Both the position numbers and the translations under genes were made by a program. Positions 51,522-59,335 of a DNA stretch of 64,000 nucleotides are shown piece after piece. The stretch is from NCBI GenBank assembly GCA_003258795.1, contig QHMH01000012.1:13326-77325 (forward strand). Direction: 5' to 3'. Each line of letters begins with the position of its first letter. Position 1 is the first letter of the stretch. The stretch comes from Candidatus Melainabacteria bacterium. Its GTDB lineage: Bacteria > Cyanobacteriota > Vampirovibrionia > Gastranaerophilales > Gastranaerophilaceae. The notes beneath the pieces were generated by a model. The model made no database searches. It was not told the origin of the DNA and saw only the letters and a list, made by a program, of their open reading frames with translations.

Positions 51522-51740
51522 ATGATAATTGAAAAAATAATGAAAAACAAAATGAATAAGATTGCAAAAAAACTTTTGAAACAAGGAAAAGAAAATGTTC
51601 GAGAATATTTGAAACTACACAAAGATGAAATAGTTGAAAAAGTAAAAATAGAACTTTGTTTAATTCTTGAAGAAAAGAAAGAAGAATTATATAGGGCTAT
51701 AAAAAAAGAAATTGCAGAAATATGTTTTGCGAGGAAATAG
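51522..51740 (+). CDS. Small helical phage protein
   Basis: A 72-residue, highly charged helical protein starting at ATG 51522, behind an AAAGGA site (an earlier TTG in frame is disfavoured). The chain (MNKIAKKLLKQGKENVREYLKLHKDEIVEKVKIELCLILEEKKEELYRAIKKEIAEI) is a continuous amphipathic helix. Its end lies two bases before the amidase start. Function unknown; genes here are often lysis accessories. Confidence 0.5.
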   Translation: MIIEKIMKNKMNKIAKKLLKQGKENVREYLKLHKDEIVEKVKIELCLILEEKKEELYRAIKKEIAEICFARK

Positions 51741-51742
51741 AT

Positions 51743-52237
51743 ATGAAGAGAATAATTATACATTGGAGCGCTGGGCTTGGAAAACCCAATGAGCATGAAC
51801 TTGAATGCTACCATTTTCTTATTGACATTGCAGGAAGAATTCATACAGGATATCATTCTCCAGAAGACAATTTAAATTGCAGGGATGGAAATTATGCAAA
51901 ACACACCGGTGGCGGAAATACTGCGAGTATTGGAGTTTCTCTTTGTGGGATGATTGGATATAAAAATCCCAAAAATCAAGGACGGTGTCCTATAACAAAA
52001 ATTCAGTTTGAATCAGCAATGCAACTTTGTGCAAAACTTTGTAAAAAGTATAATATTACAATATCTCCAACAACCGTTATGACCCATTATGAATTTGGGA
52101 AAAATCACCCCAAGACTTCTTCCTATGGAAAAATTGACATAACTTTCCTACCGCCATATCCAGAAGTCAAAACATGTGAGGTTGGAAGTTTTATAAGGAA
52201 TAAAATCCTGTGGTATTACGACAAAATTAAATCCTAA
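51743..52237 (+). CDS. N-acetylmuramoyl-L-alanine amidase (Amidase_2-type endolysin)
   Basis: A 164-residue zinc amidase that cleaves the bond between MurNAc and the stem peptide. The zinc-ligand His is in IIIHWSAG near residue 8, with TGYHSPEDN, HTGGGNTASIGVSLCG in the middle and MTHYEFGKNHPKTSSYGKIDI near the end, matching T7-lysozyme-like endolysins. The start at ATG 51743 is chosen with a GAGGAAATAG site. It is the last gene of the plus operon, converging with the minus-strand gene next to it and overlapping it by four bases. Confidence 0.85.
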   Translation: MKRIIIHWSAGLGKPNEHELECYHFLIDIAGRIHTGYHSPEDNLNCRDGNYAKHTGGGNTASIGVSLCGMIGYKNPKNQGRCPITKIQFESAMQLCAKLCKKYNITISPTTVMTHYEFGKNHPKTSSYGKIDITFLPPYPEVKTCEVGSFIRNKILWYYDKIKS

Positions 52238-52914
52238 ACCAAAGCCCCGTCAAGTGTAATCTTTGATGATGCAACTTTTGAATCCACCGTAGATTTTGCC
52301 AAATCAATTACAAAGTTGATTGATTCAACATCCCTTGCAATAGCTTCTTTCAAATCAAGTATTTCATCAACAGTTAATGACTGTATTTTTGCATCAGAAG
52401 GGTTGTGCATAAAACTGTTGAAGAGTTCTTGTGTTTTAGCTTCATACCCAGTTAACCCCAATTTCATTGCATACCATTTATAAAATTGCCCAACAAACCA
52501 AAAACTATCACATTCATGCTTGTCAAGAACAAACATTGGTTCAGATTTAAAAGAAATATGAGGTTTACCCTCTGTATTAGCAGAGATTGCAAAATTTATC
52601 AACAATGCCTTAATTCCAACAGCCTCTGGAACAAAACCCATTTCTTGAGAAATTGAATTCATAATTTTCTTAGCGAACGGAATTTTATAAACTTTAGTTC
52701 CTTTTGCTTCGATAAATTTAATCAATTCTTCCGGATTATTTTTACATTGTTTTAAGATTTTAGATACATCTTGTTCAAGTTTTTCTCTTGTTTTTTCTTT
52801 TTTAGAAGTGAATGCAACACTAACGCCAAAACCGATTTTGTTTGACTTTTTTACGGTTTTGGTTTTCAAGATTTTATTTTGAATTTCTATAAGAAAATCT
52901 ATAAAACTTTGCAT
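52234..52914 (-). CDS. Hypothetical protein at the phage/host boundary
   Basis: A 226-residue helical protein with an AAGGAG site before its ATG. It begins SFIDFLIEIQNKILKTKTVKKSNKIGFGVSVAFTSKK, then a helical centre (QDVSKILKQCKNNPEELIKFIEAKGTKVYKIPFAKKIM) and a Ser/Asp/Val-rich end. It has no signal peptide and no family I recognise. Its opposite orientation and overlap with the amidase stop make it unclear whether it belongs to the phage-like region or to the host. Confidence 0.55.
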   Translation of the reverse strand: MQSFIDFLIEIQNKILKTKTVKKSNKIGFGVSVAFTSKKEKTREKLEQDVSKILKQCKNNPEELIKFIEAKGTKVYKIPFAKKIMNSISQEMGFVPEAVGIKALLINFAISANTEGKPHISFKSEPMFVLDKHECDSFWFVGQFYKWYAMKLGLTGYEAKTQELFNSFMHNPSDAKIQSLTVDEILDLKEAIARDVESINFVIDLAKSTVDSKVASSKITLDGALV

Positions 52915-52965
52915 ACAATTCTCCTTACTTATATAAAAACATTTTAAGTAAAAAGATTGCCTTTT

Positions 52966-53805
52966 TTATTGCTCATTGTGAACAGTAATTTGAGGGTAAG
53001 GAAATTCAATTAAATTTTTATCAAAAGCCTCTTTAATTCTTCTATTGAATTCTCTACCAACAACCCACTGATGACTTGGAAGAGTTTTTATTCTTGTTTT
53101 GATTGTTATCGTAGACTCCTCAAATTTGTCTACACCCAAAATTTCGATGTCATCTATAATTATATTTTTTAATTTTTCATCTTCTCTCATTTCTTTTCCA
53201 ACAGATTTTATAACTGTGAATACTGTGTCAAAATCTTGATTGTAAGAAATTCCCAAATCAGAAACGTAATATGAGTAGTCCTTTGTTTGGTTAGAAATAA
53301 CATTTATGTTTCCATTTCTTACAAAATGTACCGTACCACCGAAATCTCTTAATATAACAGTATTTACAGTAATTTTTTCAACCACCCCGCTGATACTTCC
53401 ATCAATTGTTACAGTGTCCCCTACACGAATTTGATTTGAGAGAATAATATTAAGTCCAGAAAGAACGTCTTCAACAAGTCTTTTTGCACCAAAACCAACT
53501 GCCAACCCTAAAACTCCAGCAGTAGCCAGTATCGGAGCTATATTTATATTTAATTCTTCTAAAATCAGCATTATACCAACCAAACAGACTATTATTTTTA
53601 CAACTGAGTTTAATAAAGAATGTACTGTACGAACTTTTTTATATTGCTCAATGTCAGAAGAACTTATTTTGTTTAATTTTTTGAAAAACACATCAGATAC
53701 CTTGCACAAAATTCCCATCGTAAGTAACATTAGTACGATTTTAATTCCACGAAGGACAAACCAGTCTAATATGTGTAAATTTGATATTATTTCATTAAAG
53801 TTCAT
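52966..53805 (-). CDS. mscS: MscS-family mechanosensitive channel
   Basis: A 279-residue channel that opens under membrane tension. Three hydrophobic segments lie at residues 18-37, 67-88 and 90-112; the third holds the pore-lining glycine/alanine helix ILATAGVLGLAVGFGAKRLVEDVLSG. The beta domain follows with IRVGDTVTIDGSISGVVEKITVNTVILRDFGGTVHFVRNGNI. It is the normal length for the small MscS type. It lies eight bases from the M16 peptidase gene on the same strand. Confidence 0.92.
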   Translation of the reverse strand: MNFNEIISNLHILDWFVLRGIKIVLMLLTMGILCKVSDVFFKKLNKISSSDIEQYKKVRTVHSLLNSVVKIIVCLVGIMLILEELNINIAPILATAGVLGLAVGFGAKRLVEDVLSGLNIILSNQIRVGDTVTIDGSISGVVEKITVNTVILRDFGGTVHFVRNGNINVISNQTKDYSYYVSDLGISYNQDFDTVFTVIKSVGKEMREDEKLKNIIIDDIEILGVDKFEESTITIKTRIKTLPSHQWVVGREFNRRIKEAFDKNLIEFPYPQITVHNEQ

Positions 53806-53813
53806 AAAATCTC

Positions 53814-56378
53814 CTATTCTGCCTCTATAATTGATGTAATCGGTTCTTTAAAATATTTGTTTGCAACACTAACTATATCATAAGGTGTTACTGAATTTAT
53901 AACATTATCAAAGTTTTTATTGAAATCAAAACCTCTGCCAGATATTTCATACCAACAGGCAGCAGAAGCCTTGTCAAGGTTTGTTTCAAGTGCAAGGACA
54001 TACCTTCCAATAAGTTTTTCTTTTGCTTCTTTCAACTCTTTATCAGACACGAATGTCGTTTTTAATTTCGCAATTTCATCCATCATAAGTTTTTTTGCAC
54101 GGGAAACATTTTCTGGATTTGTTCCAATATAGAGAGTAAAAGCTCCCTTTAACATTTTTGGAGAGTATTCTGAACCAATTTGATAAGCAAGTCCTTCTTT
54201 TTCTCTCAAATCAACAAATAATCTTGAACTCATTCCAGACCCTAAAATAGAGTCCATAACAAGAAGTGTTGCCCAATCTTTTCTATTTTGAACACCAGTT
54301 ACCTGCCAACCCGTAAAGAGCCAAGCTGTTTTTAAATCCTTCATCTTTTCGATTTTTACTCCTGTCGAATTTGGAATCTCGTATTTAGAGTAATTAAACG
54401 TTGTCCCATTTTGTTTAAACATTTTTGATAATGGATTTAAAACATCATCTATATCAACATTTCCATTTATAGAGATGACAAGGTTTTGTGCTGAAAAAAT
54501 TCTATGATAATAATCTTCGATGTCAGATTTTTTTATTTTTGGGTAATTTTGCGTATATATTGAATTGCCATTTGTGTATGGAGATTTTCCATAAAGCAGC
54601 TCTCTGTATGAATTTAGAGCTTTAGACATTGGAATATCTTCTGATTTTTTTATACTATTAAGTTTTTCGTTTTTTGCTTTTTCGATTTCAAAATCTTCAA
54701 ATGTCGCATTGTTAACAACTTCATTTAGAAGTTCAAGAGTTTTAGGAAGTTGTGATTTGGTTGTTATAACGTTTATTATGAAGGTATCAAAAGCGGGATA
54801 AGGATTTATTTTTATTCCGTTTTCTTCCATAATAAGCGCAAGTTCATTTTTTGAATATTTTGATGTTCCTTTAAGCATCGTAGATGCCATTAAAGATGCC
54901 GTTGCAGGAATCTTTTCAAGAAAAGTTCCACCTTTTGCTTGTATGCTGATAGCTATAATATCATTTTGGTCATTTTTGTTGATTAAAACAGTTGATTTGT
55001 TTTCAAGTTCGTATTTTTTTATCCCATTAGATTCTTTTACAAAACTTGCATTGTAATTTTTTTCAGAAACTGTTTCAGGTTTTTTATTTTTGTATTCAAG
55101 AGGAAGTACTATAGAGATTGCACTTTTATTTTCACAGAGGTATTTTGCAACCCTTTTAACATCTGCTATTGTAACATTGTCTATGTTGTTCAAATAATGT
55201 TCGTAATATTGTGGCGTATCCGCCAAAATTGTTGTATATCCAATTTGAGAAGCAATGTTCAAAACAGATTCTCTTGAATATTCTGTTTCTGTTCTAATAA
55301 GCTTTTTAGCCAAATTTAGTTGTTTTTCGCTAACTCCATTTTTTATAATATTATTTGTTTCTTGAAAAATAGCATTTTTTAACTTTTCTGCATTCTCAGG
55401 CTTGAAGTCTGCTTGAATAACAAACATACCATCTTCTTTGAAAGTCCCATTACCTGCATCTATTCGGAAAGCAAGCTGTTCTTTTTCTTTTACATTTTGG
55501 TATAAAATACTTGAACGGCCGTCCCCAAGTATAGTTGCAAGAACATCTAAAGCATAAGTGTCATTTTGAGAAATATCTGCGCCCCTAAATCCAACCATAA
55601 AGTAGCCGCTTGAAACTGGTTGATAGTCAACGTTTATAGTTTGTTTTGTTAATGGTTTTTCTTTTTTATTGACAATTTTTTGAGATTTTTTAGATGCTAC
55701 ATTAAACTTTTCTTCCACTTTTTTATAAACATAATCCGGCTCAACATCACCAACTACAATTGTTACAAAGTTTTGTGGAACATAAAATTTATTGTAGTAA
55801 TCAAAAATTTCATCTCTACTTATGGTTGAAATTACCTTTTCTGTACCAATAACTTTTCTTTTGTAGGGGTGTTGTTTGTAAATCATTTCGATTAGGTTAT
55901 CGTAAACCTTATCATCTGGGCTATTCAAATCTTTTGAGATTTCTTCAATAACAACTTTTCTTTCTTTTTCCAATTCCTTAACTGGAATAGTTGGATTTAG
56001 AAGCATATCAGAATGAAGATCAAGTGCCACATCAAAGTCTTTCGATGGAATTTCTATATAGTAATGGGTAAAGTCCTTACTTGTTGCCGCATTAACAATT
56101 CCGCCTTTTGTTTCCAAAAACTTGTCTATTTCTCCAGCAGGATGATTTTTTGTTCCTTTAAACAGCAAGTGTTCAAGAAAGTGTGAAACCCCATTGTTTT
56201 TCTCTGTTTCATTTATCGACCCAGTTTTAACCCACGTATCAATAACTACCACTGGATTATTTTTGACTTGTTTCACGATTACTGTTTGTCCATTTCTTAA
56301 AACTTTATAATCCGTTGCAAACACTGAATTTGCACAAATAAAAAGTAAAAAGACGAAAGTATAAATTATTTTTTTCAC
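53814..56378 (-). CDS. Secreted M16-family zinc peptidase, two M16 domains
   Basis: An 854-residue protein starting at a GTG (56378) with a GGGGTG site. An upstream ATG would add a polar extension before the signal peptide and is disfavoured. The N-terminal signal peptide (KKIIYTFVFLLFICANSVFAT) leads to a first M16 domain with the zinc motif HFLEH at residues 66-70, and a second M16 domain (from about residue 430) that lacks HxxEH, as usual. Periplasmic M16 peptidases break down peptides or process exported proteins. No partner gene is adjacent. It sits before mscS on the strand. Confidence 0.88.
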   Translation of the reverse strand: MKKIIYTFVFLLFICANSVFATDYKVLRNGQTVIVKQVKNNPVVVIDTWVKTGSINETEKNNGVSHFLEHLLFKGTKNHPAGEIDKFLETKGGIVNAATSKDFTHYYIEIPSKDFDVALDLHSDMLLNPTIPVKELEKERKVVIEEISKDLNSPDDKVYDNLIEMIYKQHPYKRKVIGTEKVISTISRDEIFDYYNKFYVPQNFVTIVVGDVEPDYVYKKVEEKFNVASKKSQKIVNKKEKPLTKQTINVDYQPVSSGYFMVGFRGADISQNDTYALDVLATILGDGRSSILYQNVKEKEQLAFRIDAGNGTFKEDGMFVIQADFKPENAEKLKNAIFQETNNIIKNGVSEKQLNLAKKLIRTETEYSRESVLNIASQIGYTTILADTPQYYEHYLNNIDNVTIADVKRVAKYLCENKSAISIVLPLEYKNKKPETVSEKNYNASFVKESNGIKKYELENKSTVLINKNDQNDIIAISIQAKGGTFLEKIPATASLMASTMLKGTSKYSKNELALIMEENGIKINPYPAFDTFIINVITTKSQLPKTLELLNEVVNNATFEDFEIEKAKNEKLNSIKKSEDIPMSKALNSYRELLYGKSPYTNGNSIYTQNYPKIKKSDIEDYYHRIFSAQNLVISINGNVDIDDVLNPLSKMFKQNGTTFNYSKYEIPNSTGVKIEKMKDLKTAWLFTGWQVTGVQNRKDWATLLVMDSILGSGMSSRLFVDLREKEGLAYQIGSEYSPKMLKGAFTLYIGTNPENVSRAKKLMMDEIAKLKTTFVSDKELKEAKEKLIGRYVLALETNLDKASAACWYEISGRGFDFNKNFDNVINSVTPYDIVSVANKYFKEPITSIIEAE

Positions 56379-56476
56379 AAGCACACCCCATTTTTTCCGA
56401 TTATAGCATATTTTATTATAAATAAAAATTTTGGAAGTCACCTCATTGGACAATGTTTTTATGTTAAAATGAATTT

Positions 56477-57100
56477 ATGTTTACTGGCATTGTCGAAGAA
56501 GTCGGAATAGTAAAAAGAGCTGGACGGGATTTTATTGAAATATCCTGTCAAAAAGTTCTTGAGGCCTCAAAAATTGGCGATAGTATTTGCGTTGACGGGG
56601 TTTGTCAAACTATTGATGAAATGGGAGAGGGTTATTTTAGGACAAGAATTTCTGGAACAACATCTTCAACAACCACATTTAACAAAATAAAAAGCGGAAG
56701 TCTTGTTAATCTTGAAAGAGCTTTAACACTTTCATCAAGACTTGGCGGACACATAGTAACAGGGCATGTCGAAGGTATTGCTGTTGTAAAAAAAATCGAG
56801 ATGTTATCTGAATTTTACAATTTACATTTTGAAATTCCGCAAGCCTTAAAAAAATATGTTGTTTCAAAAGGGTCAATTACCCTTAATGGTATCAGCTTAA
56901 CTGTTGCTAAAATAGATAACTGTAACATTATGACCGCTATTATTCCTCACACATTTGAAAATACTAACCTAAAACATCTCCAATGTGGTGATTTTGTAAA
57001 CCTCGAAACCGATATTTTATCTAAATATGTTGAAAATTTTTTATCAACAGGTAATAATAGTGTAATAGACGAAAACTTTTTAAGGGAAAACGGATTTTAA
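56477..57100 (+). CDS. ribE: Riboflavin synthase alpha subunit RibE
   Basis: Dismutates two lumazines into riboflavin. The 207-residue protein has two lumazine-binding repeats: FTGIVEEVGIVKRAG...DSICVDGVCQTI and the second starting at GHIVTGHVEGIAVVKKIE with GSITLNGISLTVAKI. It is followed 11 bases later by ribBA. No FMN riboswitch is recognisable in the roughly 90 bases before it. The naming follows the convention in which ribE means riboflavin synthase. Confidence 0.93.
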   Translation: MFTGIVEEVGIVKRAGRDFIEISCQKVLEASKIGDSICVDGVCQTIDEMGEGYFRTRISGTTSSTTTFNKIKSGSLVNLERALTLSSRLGGHIVTGHVEGIAVVKKIEMLSEFYNLHFEIPQALKKYVVSKGSITLNGISLTVAKIDNCNIMTAIIPHTFENTNLKHLQCGDFVNLETDILSKYVENFLSTGNNSVIDENFLRENGF

Positions 57101-57111
57101 ATCAAATTCTT

Positions 57112-58317
57112 ATGGATGAAATTTTTGACAATATTGAAGATGCCTTAAAGGACTTTAGAGAAGGTAAATTCCTTTTGATTGCCGATGATGAAAACAGAGA
57201 AAATGAAGGCGACTTAATTTGTTCTGCGCAAGCAATAACACCAGAAAAAATAAATTTTATGGCAACAGAATGCCGAGGGTTAATTTGTGTTGCAATAACT
57301 GAGGAAAGAGCAAAAGAGCTTAAACTTTCACAAATGGTTCAAAACAACACAGAAAAGTTGAGGACAGCTTTTACACAAAGTATTGACGGTGCAGAAAAAT
57401 TCGGAGTTACTACCGGAATTTCTGCATACGATAGAGCCAAAACTGTCGAAATAGTTGCAGATAAAAATTCAAAACCAGAAGATTTAAGAAGACCTGGACA
57501 CATTTTTCCTTGCGTAGCTAAATTAGGTGGCGTTCTTGAAAGAACAGGACATACAGAAGCTTGCACAGACATTGCAAGAATTTGCGGACTTTACCCTGCT
57601 GGAGTAATGTGCGAAGTCATGAAACAAGACGGAACTATGGCAAGAAGGGATGACCTTAAAAAGTTTGCAAAATTACATAATATAAAATTTATTAGTGTTG
57701 AACAATTGGCACAATACAGAATAAAAACAGAAAAAATTGTTAAAAGAGAGGTTATGGTTCATCTTCCAACCCAATTTGGAGATTTTAATGTTTTGGGATA
57801 CGTTAATACTTTGACAAATGAAGAGCATATTGCGCTTTACAAAGATGATGGATCTGACAAAATTCCTCTTGTAAGAGTTCATAGCGAATGCTTTACTGGT
57901 GATGTTTTACACAGTTTAAGATGCGATTGCAACTCTCAACTTCACTCGGCAATGAAGGCCGTCGATGAATATGGCAAAGGTGCAATTGTATATATTAGAA
58001 ACCATGAAGGTCGTGGAATTGGACTTGTAAATAAACTCAAAGCATATAAACTTCAAGAAGAAGGTTTGGATACCGTGGAAGCAAATATCTCTTTGGGTTT
58101 TGAACCAGATTTGAGAAATTATGGTGTTGCCGCTCAAATTCTTTTTGATTTGGGTTATAATAAATTTAATCTAATCACAAATAACCCTTTAAAAATTTCT
58201 GCTCTAAAAAGTTACGGTTTTGAAATTTGTGATATAGTTAAAATACATCCTGAAATAAATTCTTATAATGAAAAATATATGAAAACTAAAAAAGAAAAAA
58301 TGCATCACATGTTTTAA
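57112..58317 (+). CDS. ribBA: Bifunctional RibBA: DHBP synthase and GTP cyclohydrolase II
   Basis: The N-terminal domain (RibB) makes 3,4-dihydroxy-2-butanone 4-phosphate and the C-terminal domain (RibA) opens GTP, the two entry steps of riboflavin synthesis. At 401 residues it is standard. RibB shows ADDENRENEGDL and GHTEACTDIARICGLYPAGVMCE; RibA, from about residue 205, shows the zinc-binding VHSECFTGDVLHSLRCDCNSQL and HEGRGIGLVNKLKAY. Both domains look intact. The ribD and ribH partners are not in the window. The next gene follows after 16 bases. Confidence 0.95.
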   Translation: MDEIFDNIEDALKDFREGKFLLIADDENRENEGDLICSAQAITPEKINFMATECRGLICVAITEERAKELKLSQMVQNNTEKLRTAFTQSIDGAEKFGVTTGISAYDRAKTVEIVADKNSKPEDLRRPGHIFPCVAKLGGVLERTGHTEACTDIARICGLYPAGVMCEVMKQDGTMARRDDLKKFAKLHNIKFISVEQLAQYRIKTEKIVKREVMVHLPTQFGDFNVLGYVNTLTNEEHIALYKDDGSDKIPLVRVHSECFTGDVLHSLRCDCNSQLHSAMKAVDEYGKGAIVYIRNHEGRGIGLVNKLKAYKLQEEGLDTVEANISLGFEPDLRNYGVAAQILFDLGYNKFNLITNNPLKISALKSYGFEICDIVKIHPEINSYNEKYMKTKKEKMHHMF

Positions 58318-58333
58318 AAAAAACGGAGAAGTC

Positions 58334-59329
58334 ATGACTGAAGAAATCAAATATGAAACAAAACTGTTAACGGAAGAATATCACAAAATTTTTAGCGGAG
58401 TATACAATGACTTTGCAGCATCGGCATTCGACAAATATAAATTTGAATTGCCACCTTTGAAGTATGATGCATTCATAAAGTCAGTTGAAGAAGGCTTGAT
58501 GAATTGTATCCTTCTTTTGGAAAATAAAATTCCTGTAGCTTTTCTTGCATACACAACTGCAATTTCAGAGGCAATAGAATTAAACATCATTCACTGCTTA
58601 GGAAATGAAGATTTAGCAACTAAAAGAAGAATGCTCGTTGAGGAATTTTTATACAGAACAAGAAATGAGAGAAAAACACATGTTGTTTGTTATCCAATGA
58701 TTGGTCCACAAGCAGAATTCATAGCTGATTTGGCAATGTATGGATTTAAATTTGTGGGTCTTGCTGTTTTGAGATTTTTATTTGACAAAACTTCAGATTG
58801 TTTAAGCATTTTGGAACATGCACCATTAAAACAATTCCCATTGGATTATGAAATTGTATCTTGGGATAAAAAATATACTGACAAACTTATTGAAACAGTT
58901 CACAATGCTTTTATTGACACATCTGATGCTCTATTTGACCCAAGATTTAAGACTTTGGCTGGAACAGAAGATATTGTTAAAAAAATAATCAATGGTGTTT
59001 ATGGAGAGTTTTTACCAGATGCGGTAAGTGTGTTGTTATATAAAAAGCAACCTTGTGGAGTTTGTTTTATAAACGTTACAGATGGAAAACTTGCTAACCT
59101 TCCTATTTTTGCAATTGCAAAAGAACACCAAGGAAAAGGTATTGCAAAACATCTATTGAAAAACTCTTTGCTCAAATTGGCAAACATTGCAGAAGTCAGA
59201 GGTTTTAGTGAAATTAACACAACAACAGAAACCGATAACTACCCAGCATTGAATATGTACAGAGGTTTAGGCTTTAAGGAAGACTATTATTATCCTCAAA
59301 GTTACTTACCAATCACAGAAATAATTTAG
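58334..59329 (+). CDS. GNAT-family N-acetyltransferase, tandem-domain
   Basis: A 331-residue protein with two GNAT-like domains. The first (residues 15-160) is degenerate; the second (180-330) has the acetyl-CoA-binding motif IFAIAKEHQGKGIAKHLLKNSLLKLANI, near residue 258, and the C-terminal NYPALNMYRGLGFKE segment common to acetyltransferases. The substrate cannot be predicted. It follows ribBA with an ACGGAG site and is convergent with the AsmA gene, six bases away. Confidence 0.8.
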   Translation: MTEEIKYETKLLTEEYHKIFSGVYNDFAASAFDKYKFELPPLKYDAFIKSVEEGLMNCILLLENKIPVAFLAYTTAISEAIELNIIHCLGNEDLATKRRMLVEEFLYRTRNERKTHVVCYPMIGPQAEFIADLAMYGFKFVGLAVLRFLFDKTSDCLSILEHAPLKQFPLDYEIVSWDKKYTDKLIETVHNAFIDTSDALFDPRFKTLAGTEDIVKKIINGVYGEFLPDAVSVLLYKKQPCGVCFINVTDGKLANLPIFAIAKEHQGKGIAKHLLKNSLLKLANIAEVRGFSEINTTTETDNYPALNMYRGLGFKEDYYYPQSYLPITEII

Positions 59330-59335
59330 GTTTCA

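Noticed and set aside
51287..51856. 189-residue minus-strand frame opposite the end of the plus phage operon
   Set aside because: It lies antisense to the fibre-associated, small helical and amidase genes, which have ribosome-binding sites and recognisable motifs; its Phe/Ser/Ile-rich composition is typical of a shadow.
52915..52965. Terminator hairpin after mscS from TTACTT/AAGTAA
   Set aside because: The six-base, all-AT-biased stem with a 15-base loop is too weak to call.
56379..56476. FMN riboswitch before ribE
   Set aside because: The gap is under 100 bases, AT-rich and lacks the conserved FMN-box stems.
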